A stretch of 64,000 bases of DNA from Nostoc sp. ATCC 53789. GTDB lineage: Bacteria; Cyanobacteriota; Cyanobacteriia; Cyanobacteriales; Nostocaceae. Under the pieces are notes generated by a model that was given only the letters and a program-made list of their open reading frames with translations, made no database searches and was not told the origin of the DNA. The position numbers and the translations under genes were made by a program. The stretch covers positions 6,600,501-6,664,500 of the forward strand of contig NZ_CP046703.1 of assembly GCF_009873495.1 (NCBI RefSeq). Direction: 5' to 3'. Numbering within the stretch: the first letter of the stretch is position 1; the number at the start of each line of letters is the position of its first letter. Of this stretch, positions 24,345 to 33,599 are shown one piece after another.

Positions 24345-26543
24345 ATGAACTTTGATTTTTTACCGAAATTACCTTCTTCCAACTTAGACGATCGCGCCTT
24401 CGATGATTTGGTGGAAGAATGTATTATGCGTATTCCTCGCTACTGTCCAGAATGGACAGACCACAATCTCAGCGACCCAGGAATTACGCTAATTGAGTTA
24501 TTTGCTTGGTTAACTGACCAAATGTTGCTCAGATTTAACCAAGTACCCCGAAAAAATTATGTCGCTTTCCTAGAATTACTGGGTATTCGTCTCCAGCCTC
24601 CCGCCCCAGCCCGCACGGAATTAACTTTTTATTTAAGCGCTGCATTACCCGAAGCCTACACAATTCCAGCCGGATTGGAAGCCTCAACTATCCGCACTGA
24701 AACTACAGAAGCTATTACCTTCAGCACAGATTATCCTCTAATTATCGGCAATCCCCGCATCCAACATTTCTTAACTGCCCAAACTACCGAAGATATTCCC
24801 CAATCTCTGCGCGAAAGAGTCACAACTTCATGGACTCGTCAATCTAACGGTTTCTGGACAGGTAATGAACAACCGATTTTTGAAGAGGAACCCCAGCCTG
24901 GTAACTGCTTTTATTTAGCCATTAATTCTGATGATCCTTTAGATGCTAATGTTTTAGAAATTATTTTCCAAGGGGCTGCGGCTACCCCTGCTGGTATTAA
25001 CCCCAATCAACCACCGCGCAAATGGGAAGCCTGGGATGGGGAAAATTGGCAAGCAGTTTTATTGCAAGAGTCAGATGATAAAACTCGTGGGTTCAGTTTT
25101 TATGAAATGGCCCAACAGGGTGGAAACCCATCTCAAGGTGCAGAGGTACGTTTACATCTACCTCAAATTTGGCCTGTGGCTAATTTTACCTCTTACCGAG
25201 GTCGTTGGTTGCGCTGTAGCTTTGTTTCCGCAGAAGCCAATGAAACTGGTTACAATCGTCCGCCAAGAATTATTGGTTTAGCAGCGCGGTCAATTGGCGG
25301 TACTGTTAGGGCTAGTCACAGTACGCTGATTATAGATGAGCGATTGGGAATTAGTGATGGTACACCCGGTCAGAGTTTCCAGTTACAAACAGCACCAATT
25401 TTAGAACGTCGGGAAAATGAGTATATTTTAGTTACTCCTAGTGGTGGTTTGCCTCAAAAGTGGATTGAGGTGAGAGATTTTGCTGATTCTGGGCCGCATA
25501 ACTTTCATTACACCATCGATTCGATCACTGGGACAATCCAGTTTGGGCCGCTGATTCGGGAACCTAGCCAACTTAAACAGCATACCCAAATGCGATCGCG
25601 AATCCAAGAACCATCGCTAGATAACACATCTGTACAAGTTCTAGAAAATAACCAGTCGGAACACCAATATGGGGCGATTCCTCCCCGTGGTGCAGAGATT
25701 AAAATGGTTGCTTATCGCACAGGTGGCGGTAGAGAAGGCAATGTGCAAACTGGGGCAATCCAGTTTTTGAAGTCTGCATATCCATACATTGCTAGTGTGG
25801 TCAATCGTGTACCTGCAATCAATGGTGCAGATGCCGAATCGCTAGAACAGGCTGTAATGAAGGCTCCCCGCATCCTTCGCACACGCGATCGCGCCGTCAC
25901 TGCTGAAGATTTTGAAGTTTTGACTCAACAGGCGGGTGCTGGTGCGATCGCGCGCGTCCGGTGTTTGGCAGCGAATTCTCGTAGACAAGCTGGTATAGTT
26001 AGTTTACTGGTAGTACCTTATGCAAATACAGATGCGATCGCGCAAGGTAATGGCATGACACCAGAAAATTTTGCTCTTAGTAATGCCCTGCAAGAGCAAA
26101 TTATGAGTTACTTAGATGAAAGACGATTATTAGGGGTACAAATAGAATTACAAGAACCGAATTATGTAGGTGTTTCTGTACAGACAGAAATTGCTTTAGA
26201 ACCTGCTTATGATAATCCTTTTGCCAGAGAAGAAATTCGCCGGAATTTAAGGGTATCACTGTATAAATATTTAAATCCATTAACGGGAGGAATGGACGGC
26301 AAAGGTTGGCCATTTGGGCGACCAGTTTATACATCAGATATTGTCGCATTACTGCAACAAACCCCAGGTGTGCGTCATTTAGGCCCTGTCCTGCTGTTTC
26401 CCATCCGCAAGCAAGGAGAAAATTGGCGACGACAACCATCACCAGAACAATTAATTGACCCAGGCTCGGAAGGTTTGATATGTTCTTGGGCTGATACCAA
26501 TCTCCGCTCAAATCACGACATTCAAATAATTCGTAATTCGTAG
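24345..26543 (+). CDS. Baseplate J/gp6-like protein (Cis11/Afp11)
   Basis: 732 residues. It begins FDFLPKLPSSNLDDRAFDDL, then WTDHNLSDPGITLIELFAWL, the standard opening of CIS gp6-type baseplate proteins. The middle has IDERLGISDGTPGQSFQL, and the C-terminal third contains APRILRTRDRAVTAEDFE and VSVQTEIALEP with YLNPLTGGMDGKGWPFGRPV, the baseplate J core. The length agrees with Afp11-type proteins. gp6 makes the outer wedge ring that triggers sheath contraction. In Anabaena tCIS, baseplate extensions are reported to matter for thylakoid anchoring, but no membrane helix is visible here. Confidence 0.92.
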   Translation: MNFDFLPKLPSSNLDDRAFDDLVEECIMRIPRYCPEWTDHNLSDPGITLIELFAWLTDQMLLRFNQVPRKNYVAFLELLGIRLQPPAPARTELTFYLSAALPEAYTIPAGLEASTIRTETTEAITFSTDYPLIIGNPRIQHFLTAQTTEDIPQSLRERVTTSWTRQSNGFWTGNEQPIFEEEPQPGNCFYLAINSDDPLDANVLEIIFQGAAATPAGINPNQPPRKWEAWDGENWQAVLLQESDDKTRGFSFYEMAQQGGNPSQGAEVRLHLPQIWPVANFTSYRGRWLRCSFVSAEANETGYNRPPRIIGLAARSIGGTVRASHSTLIIDERLGISDGTPGQSFQLQTAPILERRENEYILVTPSGGLPQKWIEVRDFADSGPHNFHYTIDSITGTIQFGPLIREPSQLKQHTQMRSRIQEPSLDNTSVQVLENNQSEHQYGAIPPRGAEIKMVAYRTGGGREGNVQTGAIQFLKSAYPYIASVVNRVPAINGADAESLEQAVMKAPRILRTRDRAVTAEDFEVLTQQAGAGAIARVRCLAANSRRQAGIVSLLVVPYANTDAIAQGNGMTPENFALSNALQEQIMSYLDERRLLGVQIELQEPNYVGVSVQTEIALEPAYDNPFAREEIRRNLRVSLYKYLNPLTGGMDGKGWPFGRPVYTSDIVALLQQTPGVRHLGPVLLFPIRKQGENWRRQPSPEQLIDPGSEGLICSWADTNLRSNHDIQIIRNS

Positions 26544-26618
26544 TTTGTCATTTGTCATTCGTCATTTGTCATTCGTCAGTAGTTATTCCCAATTCCCCAT
26601 TCCCCATTCCCAAATCCT

Positions 26619-27647
26619 ATGGTTCAAAGTCGCTCTAGTCCAGCTGTAAGCATTCAATTAACACCAATGCAAATACCCGAGGCTTTACCTGTGGCAGGTT
26701 TAGGATTTGCAAACGCGGATATGGATGTAGCTGGACGTACTTTACTCTTGCATCCTGGGCATCCCAGCGAGATGATTGTGCAAGTACAAAACTTAGAACA
26801 ACGTCCTTTGCGGGTAAGCTTAAGTGTTGAGGGAAACTTTCCATCTCAATGGTGTCAAATTGGCACAGAGGGTAGTGAAATACCGCCTCGTGGACAAATG
26901 GATGCTGTTCTCTACTTCTCAATTCCCGACACATTTTTTGAAGACCAAGAAGCAATTTCTCCTGGAACAAAAGATAAATTAACTCTCAATTTTCGTAGTC
27001 TAGTTACTCTACATATAGACCCAGGTACCGACAACGAACAAATCGAGAGAAGCGAATATTTCGATTTATATATCCGTCCCTACACCGCCTACATGGAATT
27101 CTTGCCAATTTTGTATCGAGAAGTAGACTTTATTGGTCGCTTCATGAAGATATTTGAGCAAGCTTTTCAACCAATAGTTGATAGTTACAATGTCATGTGG
27201 GCAAACCTCGATCCTTTGACAGCGCCACAAGCATTACTACCTTTTATGGCTCATTGGGTTGCTTGGCAAGTAGATTCTGTGTGGGATCTCCAGCAACAAC
27301 GGCGTTTAATTCGTCGCGCTGTAGAACTTTATCGCTGGCGCGGAACTCGCAAAGGATTGCGTCTCTATTTACATCTTTATACTGGTTTACCTCTAGACGA
27401 ACATTTACCAAATGAAGCTGATAAACATATCAGTATCACAGAACCTTTTGGCCCAAGTTTCATCATCGGAGATGCCCAATTAGGAAATGCAGTTTTAGCC
27501 GGTGGGCAACCATATCATTTTATAGTACGTTTGCGTTCAAATATTTCTAGTGGCATCATCAACGAGCAACTTATCCAAAGAATTATAGAACAGGAAAAGC
27601 CTGCTTTCTGTACATACGAACTATCTATTGAAAATCCCACTCATTAA
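26619..27647 (+). CDS. Baseplate protein with phage tail protein I (P2 gpI) domain (Cis12-like)
   Basis: 342 residues. The N-terminal about 150 residues are a beta-rich, Ig-like region (DVAGRTLLLHPGHPSEMIVQ, PLRVSLSVEGNFPSQW). Residues about 155-342 are a tail_P2_I domain: YMEFLPILYREVDFIGRFM, then a WVAWQVDS helix and LIRRAVELYRWRGTRKGLRL, followed by LHLYTGL. In the cyanobacterial clusters this gene follows gp6 and probably fills the gp7/Afp12 wedge position, although it is much shorter than Afp12. The gap before it is short simple repeats (GTCATTTGTCATTCGTCA and CCCCATT units). Confidence 0.82.
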   Translation: MVQSRSSPAVSIQLTPMQIPEALPVAGLGFANADMDVAGRTLLLHPGHPSEMIVQVQNLEQRPLRVSLSVEGNFPSQWCQIGTEGSEIPPRGQMDAVLYFSIPDTFFEDQEAISPGTKDKLTLNFRSLVTLHIDPGTDNEQIERSEYFDLYIRPYTAYMEFLPILYREVDFIGRFMKIFEQAFQPIVDSYNVMWANLDPLTAPQALLPFMAHWVAWQVDSVWDLQQQRRLIRRAVELYRWRGTRKGLRLYLHLYTGLPLDEHLPNEADKHISITEPFGPSFIIGDAQLGNAVLAGGQPYHFIVRLRSNISSGIINEQLIQRIIEQEKPAFCTYELSIENPTH

Positions 27648-27824
27648 ATAATTTATAATTAAATTGTAGAGTGTGTTATAGCTTTAGCGTTTATCAAAGT
27701 AATTTTTTTTTAACGAACCGCGAAGGACGCGAAGGACGCAAAGGAAGAGAAGGAAGAAATAGGGAAAAAATGCTTAACTGAACTGTATTGACTTTTAATC
27801 TAAAATCTAAAATCCAAAATCGCT

Positions 27825-29024
27825 ATGTCCCATCCTTTCCCACCCCCACCAATCAAATCTTTGGAACGCCTGCAAGCCGCAGATGGGTTACTAATAAATG
27901 CAGAACGCTGGCGCACAGCCCATGATTATCACCGAAATCGGCAAAATGCTCAATATCAAAGTTTAAACCAACCAGGAATTGTCTGTGGTTTAGGCGTTCG
28001 AGATGTGACAGCCCCAAGTCAAGTAGAAGCTAGATATCGAGATGGACGTTGGGTGCAAATTCAACCTGGTATTGCAATTGATTTAGCAGGTAATCTAATT
28101 GTTGTACCGACTTCTTATGACTTTCCTATTGATATAGAAGTAGTCAGTTCTGAACCACTCATGATCTACTTAGTAGTTAGCTATGTAGACCCTGATGAAT
28201 TGCGGCGTGGACAGCAAAGAGATGTTGTTCAAGAAACTTATCGAATTGACCAAAGAAATTCTATACCAGCCAGTTCAGAAATAGAAATATGTCGGATACT
28301 TCTGCAACCAGGACATACTGATATTACCCAACCTGCGGATGCTTTCTTTCCTGGATATAACAATATTGATTTACGTTACCGCCGTCAGGCACAAATGCGT
28401 CCTCAAGCACTTGTGTGTATGGCGCAAGCAACTCATAGCGATCCGGAATGTGCGCGTAATTTTTTCAGCCTTTCGTATTTGTTACAAGCAGTAGAACCCC
28501 TGTATCCCAGTTTAAGAGGGGCTGATGAACCAGGTCAGGTTTCTCTAAGTGAAAATATTCAAGATTATGACCTACTTTATTTGACAGGTGGACAGGCTAT
28601 TTCTTTAAATAGTCTTGAATTTGAATCCCTCAAAAATTACTTAAATTTAGGTGGTGTGCTTTTCGTTGATGCACCAACAAATGCTAACGCTCTAATTGAG
28701 AGTACTCAGGCATTAGCACAACAGTTAGAAAGTCCTTTAAGACCTTTAGAAGAATTGCAACGAAGTCATCCTTTAAGGACAAAACCTTTCTTATTTGCTG
28801 CCTTGCCAATGGTTAATCAACAGCAGATTAAATTGTTAATCGGTGGCGGAATTATTTTAGCGATTGGAGATTTAGCAACTGCTTGGGGACTGGATAGAGA
28901 TTTGAGTTTACCCAGATTGACTATTCGTACAGCCCAGGAATTAGGAATTAATATTCTTCATTATGCTTGGAAGCGGCGACAGTTGATAGGCTTGCAACAG
29001 GAAGATAATTCAGGGCAGTGGTAG
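27825..29024 (+). CDS. Injection-system-linked protein with C-terminal DUF4159-like domain
   Basis: 399 residues. The N-terminal half (about 1-190) begins SLERLQAADGLLINAERWRTAHDYHR and includes GIVCGLGVRDV and VQIQPGIAIDLAGNLIVVP, a beta-rich segment repeatedly seen in cyanobacterial tail-like clusters. The C-terminal half (about 195-385) resembles DUF4159: ARNFFSLSYLLQAVEPLYPS, YDLLYLTGGQAISL, LKNYLNLGGVLFVDAP. DUF4159 folds are glutamine-amidotransferase-like, here probably for binding only. No membrane helix is visible. It closes the plus-strand arm, where other systems place tail fibres. A baseplate-peripheral or host-attachment role is inferred. Confidence 0.65.
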   Translation: MSHPFPPPPIKSLERLQAADGLLINAERWRTAHDYHRNRQNAQYQSLNQPGIVCGLGVRDVTAPSQVEARYRDGRWVQIQPGIAIDLAGNLIVVPTSYDFPIDIEVVSSEPLMIYLVVSYVDPDELRRGQQRDVVQETYRIDQRNSIPASSEIEICRILLQPGHTDITQPADAFFPGYNNIDLRYRRQAQMRPQALVCMAQATHSDPECARNFFSLSYLLQAVEPLYPSLRGADEPGQVSLSENIQDYDLLYLTGGQAISLNSLEFESLKNYLNLGGVLFVDAPTNANALIESTQALAQQLESPLRPLEELQRSHPLRTKPFLFAALPMVNQQQIKLLIGGGIILAIGDLATAWGLDRDLSLPRLTIRTAQELGINILHYAWKRRQLIGLQQEDNSGQW

Positions 29025-29330
29025 AAGTGATAGCAGTATTAAGGTGGGCGACATTTTTTGGTAATGCCCATCCCACAAGATCAGGCGATCGCACCCTGGC
29101 ATTAGTTACAACTTAATACAAGTCTACGATTTTAAGAATAAAGGCTCCATCTTGCGATATCTAATTCCCACACGGACAACATCAATCTCATCATCTTCTT
29201 CCTTAACTAACCTGTGGAATGTGAGTCAAGTATCTATCCAGAAGATTCGGTTTGTTGATTTATTTTCAGTAATAATGGGAATTAGATTAGCTTTTTAAGA
29301 GGCAGTTTACTCTTTAAATATGGAAGTCTT
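29025..29330. other. Gap between convergent injection-system and radical-SAM genes
   Basis: The gap is 306 bp. It holds a HIP1 site near 29086. A stop-bounded minus-strand frame at about 29118-29215 reads LVKEEDDEIDVVRVGIRYRK without a start, possibly the tail of a decayed gene. No clear terminator was found. Confidence 0.5.
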
Positions 29331-30353
29331 TTAACTATTAGTAATAGCTGTTTGAGATTTATTACGAACAGGCTGAAGAGGTTTGACTTTGGATTCTGAT
29401 ACCGTCATGCTGTTCCACTTTTCTACTGTTGGTTTATATAACCAATACGCTATCTTAGCTTCATCAACATACCCTCTTAGTTCAGGATCAGGCCAAATAT
29501 GAAGGCGATCCTCACATCCCACTTCTCTTGCTGCTGCTTCAATATCATCCCATTGTCTTTTGAAGCATTCTCCCCATGAGCTTTTTGTCATAATAGAACT
29601 GGCAAATTCCAAGCCTGCTGCTATCATCCGCTTGCCATTAGTTCCGCGAGCATTTATAGGTTCCCAAAAGATTACTTCTGGATCGAATTGCATAATTTTA
29701 TACAAATGTCTTTTGAAATCATCTAAATTCATATTAGGAGGGGTAGGAGCAATTGCAACATACAACCTACACCCAGCTTTATGACCTTTGATTAAGGCTT
29801 TATAGCGTTCTGAAGGTAAAGGGGCTTGAGGTTCAATTTGCCGACTAAGTTCATCATCCAAATATGGTAAACTCATACCGACTATAACGTTGGGGTCTTT
29901 GAAAATATTGATATCATTCACCCACAAGGGGCTACGAGTCAGAATTCTTATTCGTTTTTTATAGTGCAATAAAGCCTGAACGGCACCACGGGTAACATTA
30001 GCAGTTTGCTTGTTCTGGTAAGGATCTGTTCCAGAACAAAGAAGAACAACACCTTTACCTTCTGGTGTTACGCGCCATGACTTCTTGCGGCTTAGGGTCT
30101 TTTCTAATTGCTCAGGTATTTCTTCACGAACGAAGAGATATTTTCCCCAATCCATCTGAGGATCGCTAACTCCTTGTTCTCTTAACTGGGCTTGCTTTGT
30201 ACGAATTGCAGGAGTCGAAGGTACATAACAGAAGGTACAACCATGCAGGCACCCTGATGCTACGTTAACTACATAGTCACATAGCCCTTTTTTATTAAGG
30301 GCACTTTCTTGAAGGGGATTAATAATTTTTTCAGTGCCTTTGACGATGGACAT
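29331..30353 (-). CDS. Radical SAM / three-Cys-motif protein (partner of TcmP)
   Basis: 340 residues. C35-LHG-C39-TF-C42 is a CxxxCxxC radical-SAM iron-sulfur motif of the spore-photoproduct-lyase-like group, followed by a TIM-barrel pattern (GVVLLCSGTDPYQN, VQALLHYKKRIRILTRSP, VIVGMSLPYLDDELSRQIEP). It lies 46 bp downstream of the gene for a TcmP-type protein on the same strand. A three-Cys-motif protein together with TcmP is a conserved two-gene association known from protein-family work, often on mobile or phage-related DNA. The substrate is unknown. No transposase or integrase is visible nearby. Confidence 0.82.
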   Translation of the reverse strand: MSIVKGTEKIINPLQESALNKKGLCDYVVNVASGCLHGCTFCYVPSTPAIRTKQAQLREQGVSDPQMDWGKYLFVREEIPEQLEKTLSRKKSWRVTPEGKGVVLLCSGTDPYQNKQTANVTRGAVQALLHYKKRIRILTRSPLWVNDINIFKDPNVIVGMSLPYLDDELSRQIEPQAPLPSERYKALIKGHKAGCRLYVAIAPTPPNMNLDDFKRHLYKIMQFDPEVIFWEPINARGTNGKRMIAAGLEFASSIMTKSSWGECFKRQWDDIEAAAREVGCEDRLHIWPDPELRGYVDEAKIAYWLYKPTVEKWNSMTVSESKVKPLQPVRNKSQTAITNS

Positions 30354-30399
30354 TGTGTACCGCCAGTTAATGTATCAGAAAATATTATCTAGTTATGTT

Positions 30400-31716
30400 T
30401 TAGAAATCAGATAGAAAAAACTTGGGTTTAGAAAATAATGAAAATTGATATTTACTCGGTACCTTTATTATATCTGACTTTTTATAATCTGTCTGACTTC
30501 TTGTCAAGATTTTGCCATCTCTCCAAACTTCTATTTCTTTTTCTTTTAAATTCCTATTTAAATATTCATTATATAGTCTTCTGTTAGCTGGATTAAGATG
30601 CATAGTTTTCTGTTTGATTTCTTTATAAGAAATACCATCAGGATTCTCTGTTATTAGTTTTCCTACATCTTGATCTAGTTTGTCTAGGCAAATCTCATAG
30701 GTGTTTTTAGTAATATTAAGTTCAAGTGAAAGCTGATTTTGATTATAATAATTAGCACTTCTAAATCCATAGCCATAAATTTCATAATGATATTGATAAT
30801 TTAAATTATTTTCTAATTCAAAACATTCTTTTATGACTTCTAGCGCTGTTAAATTTTGTGATAAATGTAGCAGATAGTACAATACGATATTCTCACCTCT
30901 AGGAATCAGTGCAAACGTAAATACATACCTTGATTTACCTTTTTCCATGAAAAGCTTCACGGTTTGATCTCTCAAATAACACTGTTCTCCTTTACTTGTA
31001 TCTTCTAAATTAGCTGCATCATAGTATCCATCTGCTTCAAGTATATTTTGAAAACCTCGCATCTGAGTTGTGTATCTTTCGCTAATAAATCTTGTAATAA
31101 AGGCAATCATATAAGTGTAAAGTATTTCAGATCCTTTAAGGTTATTTATATTCCTAATTGTTTTCATTGATACATCTGTCCATCCAAATGGATCAAGTAA
31201 GAAGAAAGAATGACCTTTACGATTTTCTACTGTAAATATACAGGCATTAGCTAAGTTTTCAAATTCACCATTAATAAATTCACATTGTTCTATCCTATCT
31301 CCATAATCATAGGTAAATTTATGCGGTTGTTCGTCCACTAAATCTGCTAAACCTGATTTTGGCATTGAGTATGTTTTTAAGCAACTCAAATGAGATTTCT
31401 TATTGTCTATAAAAATAAATCTGACATTTAATGGTTCTGGATAAATTCGGCGTGACTTTTTATGTGCTTCTCTCACAGCTTTTATGATCCTAATAGGAGA
31501 TCCTTCCCATTCGTTATTATTATCCTTATACATTCCACCACCACAAAAACCATCTATAAAAGTAAACGTAGTTACTCCATAAGCAGCTTTTTTATAAAGT
31601 GTAATAACCAGATTTTCAATGTATTTATCAATAATTAAATGCTTGGCTTTAGTATGAATATCTATTGAAGGAAGTTTACTTCCATCTGCATTCCAGGTTG
31701 CTTGTGTTTTACTCAT
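30400..31716 (-). CDS. tcmP: Three-Cys-motif partner protein TcmP
   Basis: 438 residues. The N-terminal part carries the TcmP pattern: HTKAKHLIIDKYIENLVITL, then FTFIDGFCGGGMY, GSPIRIIKAV and VRFIFIDNKKSHLSCL, which resembles a methyltransferase-like Rossmann fold (FIDGFCGGG like a SAM-binding loop). SFFLLDPFGWTDV, like a DPPF-type catalytic motif, follows. The C-terminal about 120 residues look like a winged helix (ISYKEIKQKTMHLNPANRRLY). It is first in a two-gene operon with the radical-SAM gene. Local codons are more AT-rich than neighbouring housekeeping genes such as pheT, in keeping with acquisition by transfer. Biochemistry is unknown. Confidence 0.8.
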   Translation of the reverse strand: MSKTQATWNADGSKLPSIDIHTKAKHLIIDKYIENLVITLYKKAAYGVTTFTFIDGFCGGGMYKDNNNEWEGSPIRIIKAVREAHKKSRRIYPEPLNVRFIFIDNKKSHLSCLKTYSMPKSGLADLVDEQPHKFTYDYGDRIEQCEFINGEFENLANACIFTVENRKGHSFFLLDPFGWTDVSMKTIRNINNLKGSEILYTYMIAFITRFISERYTTQMRGFQNILEADGYYDAANLEDTSKGEQCYLRDQTVKLFMEKGKSRYVFTFALIPRGENIVLYYLLHLSQNLTALEVIKECFELENNLNYQYHYEIYGYGFRSANYYNQNQLSLELNITKNTYEICLDKLDQDVGKLITENPDGISYKEIKQKTMHLNPANRRLYNEYLNRNLKEKEIEVWRDGKILTRSQTDYKKSDIIKVPSKYQFSLFSKPKFFLSDF

Positions 31717-32037
31717 GTTGATGATCTCCGGTAATCAGATTAGTAAGACTAGTTAAGTAACTAATATCACAGGTATAATTCTTGTACTATTTAGAAAGAA
31801 AAATTAGCTGACATCAGACAAAGATGCGATCGCCTCTTCACAGCACATACAACTAGTTGAGTGCGTCTTCAGACATCACTTCCTCAGCTTGCTTGCTAGT
31901 AAATTGTAATTAGTAAACAAATATACTATAAATAATTAATACACGCAAATACATAAGCAATATTCTGATTACAAGGCTTATTACAGAAAAGCGCTCGCCT
32001 CAATTTAATCTCTATCTTTCTTTATTCCCTAATACCC
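31717..32037. other. Gap upstream of tcmP and downstream of mazF
   Basis: The gap is 321 bp, AT-rich, with one HIP1 site near 31826 and no open frame of interest. It should contain the promoter for tcmP (minus strand) near 31730-31790; the boxes are not distinct. Confidence 0.5.
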
Positions 32038-32397
32038 CTAAACTACAAATCCCAGAACTACATTTAAAGCTGTATGAATAAGTTCCCAGTATTCTGACTC
32101 CAGCACGCCCACCAAACCTAAAATACGACTATGATCAACAGCACGAATTTGGCCAATATCTATAAAACGGTCTTGGTCTAATCCATTATTTGGTGTTGCT
32201 TTCACATTTACAACGTAGGGGGCTTGTTTACTTCCGGGTCGAAATGGAATCACAATTGTCAGCAACCCATACTGATTCATGATGTCATTTTGCACAATCA
32301 AGCAAGCACGGATTTTTTTCGCTTCAGCCCCCACTGTTGGATCGAGATTAACCCAACGTATTTCTCCTCGCTGATAAGTTAAATTACTCCCTGGCAT
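32038..32397 (-). CDS. mazF: MazF/PemK-family endoribonuclease toxin
   Basis: 119 residues. YQRGEIRWVNLDPTVGAEAKK, then IRACLIVQND, is the MazF signature, with LTIVIPF, NGLDQDRFIDIGQIRAVD and the VGVLE segment following in normal order. Such toxins cleave mRNA at short motifs. The usual KTRPCLI reads KIRACLI here, a mild variation. The start codon lies inside the end of the upstream antitoxin gene (14-bp overlap), the normal arrangement. A type II toxin-antitoxin operon is very likely. Confidence 0.92.
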   Translation of the reverse strand: MPGSNLTYQRGEIRWVNLDPTVGAEAKKIRACLIVQNDIMNQYGLLTIVIPFRPGSKQAPYVVNVKATPNNGLDQDRFIDIGQIRAVDHSRILGLVGVLESEYWELIHTALNVVLGFVV

Positions 32398-32614
32398 TTA
32401 TGCCATCCCCAACAACACTATCCCAAGTAGCAATTTCAGCTTGATATTCTGGATCTTCAGCATCCTGCTTGAGAGCTGCAATCATTTCTGCTGCCAAAAT
32501 TTGACGGCGGTGTTCTGCTAGCAGTGTATTGATGTATGCACTACGATTTCCCTGTGCATACTGATCTACAAATTGCAGAATGTCTTCTTCTAAGGTAATT
32601 GTAACTTTGAGCAT
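32384..32614 (-). CDS. MazE-like antitoxin (ribbon-helix-helix type)
   Basis: 76 residues. The N-terminus KVTITLEEDILQFVDQYAQG followed by NRSAYINTLLAEH fits a ribbon-helix-helix DNA-binding fold. The acidic C-terminus (DAEDPEYQAEIATWDSV) is the usual disordered toxin-neutralising tail. It overlaps the toxin start by 14 bp. A perfect 9-bp inverted repeat at 32641-32664 lies 27 bp upstream of its start, well placed as an autoregulatory operator. Confidence 0.88.
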   Translation of the reverse strand: MLKVTITLEEDILQFVDQYAQGNRSAYINTLLAEHRRQILAAEMIAALKQDAEDPEYQAEIATWDSVVGDGINARE

Positions 32615-32640
32615 CTATATGATTTTTTAGTATTACTATT

Positions 32641-32664
32641 TAGTATGATTTAATTATCATACTA
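32641..32664. promoter_or_regulatory. Putative toxin-antitoxin operator palindrome
   Basis: TAGTATGAT and ATCATACTA are perfect 9-bp arms separated by TTAATT, 27 bp upstream of the antitoxin start. A half-like TAGTATTACTA lies beside it. The placement over the expected promoter fits repression by the antitoxin-toxin complex. Confidence 0.6.
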
Positions 32665-32804
32665 TAATTTGCCAAGCCTATGTACCTTACCTAATATAGG
32701 CAAATTACAATAAAGTGTAGACAATCGGTTTGCAGCCAGACTTCGCTTTAGTTGATTTTTTTAGCTATAGAAATTAAGCAGACAAATATTTTTGGCAATT
32801 AATA

Positions 32805-33599
32805 TCAATCTTCTGCCTGCAATAACCAAAAGCCGCTATAAGTCATACCGGAATCATCTGGTTGTACTAACAAAAAATGCAATCCTCGGCAATGCTTTTT
32901 TCGCTGTTGATATGTTTGGGCTGCTGTTGTAACTTCTGGATCTTCAAAAGTGGCAACAATCCACCTATCTACTAAGCCAGCTTCTAATACTAAGCCATCT
33001 GGTGCGCCAGAAATGTAGTTTAACGCTACAGGACGGGCTTGCTGTAACCACCGGGCTAGGCGCATCGATTGCCGTCCACCATAAATTATTACACCAGGGA
33101 CGGGCACTGTTGACGCTAAACCCAAATTGATGGGTTTAAGATGTTCTGGGATGTGCAAAATGGGAATGGGGCGATCGCTAAATATCGTTTCTACATCACT
33201 AGCAGGTAAAGTCGCAAACCGCCATTGTTCTCCCCAGAGGTTCTCTGGTAATGGTGCTGGAGATGGTTTATCTAGCGCTGAGGGATATTGCTTTTCTTGT
33301 AACCACTGCTTCAACGCCAAAGTGTGGCGTGTAGGTTCGACATTTATACTTAAATTGCGTCCCGCCGCCTCAATTAAGCTTAGAGACTGAGGACGAAACA
33401 CCTGAATCACATCTGGCAATTTTTCACCTGCGGCTAGCTCAAGTTGAGCAGCTACCCAATTAGAATTTGCTGCTGACTGAAGACAGGTAGCTTCATACTC
33501 AAAGCTGCGAGTTGCATTACAAATCAACAACTCCCATAGAACTTGTCCAGACGCATCTTGTGAGGGACGACGATAAAAATCAACTTGCCAAATTTTCAT
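32805..33599 (-). CDS. Tab2/Atab2-family RNA-binding protein
   Basis: 264 residues. The opening MKIWQVDFYRRPSQDASG, then LWELLICNATRSFEYEA, is characteristic of the Tab2/Atab2 family of cyanobacteria, algae and plants. Members in Chlamydomonas and Arabidopsis bind mRNA and help translation of photosystem reaction-centre subunits. GVIIYGGRQSMRLARWLQQA and the end FWLLQAED are also typical. The length is normal for the cyanobacterial form. It is downstream of the YciI gene with heptamer repeats between them. The role in the bacterium itself is inferred from the plant and algal homologues. Confidence 0.9.
   Translation of the reverse strand: MKIWQVDFYRRPSQDASGQVLWELLICNATRSFEYEATCLQSAANSNWVAAQLELAAGEKLPDVIQVFRPQSLSLIEAAGRNLSINVEPTRHTLALKQWLQEKQYPSALDKPSPAPLPENLWGEQWRFATLPASDVETIFSDRPIPILHIPEHLKPINLGLASTVPVPGVIIYGGRQSMRLARWLQQARPVALNYISGAPDGLVLEAGLVDRWIVATFEDPEVTTAAQTYQQRKKHCRGLHFLLVQPDDSGMTYSGFWLLQAED

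Noticed and set aside
29118..29215. Minus-strand stop-bounded frame reading LVKEEDDEIDVVRVGIRYRK
   Set aside because: It has no start codon and is too short; it may be the tail of a decayed gene but cannot be assigned.
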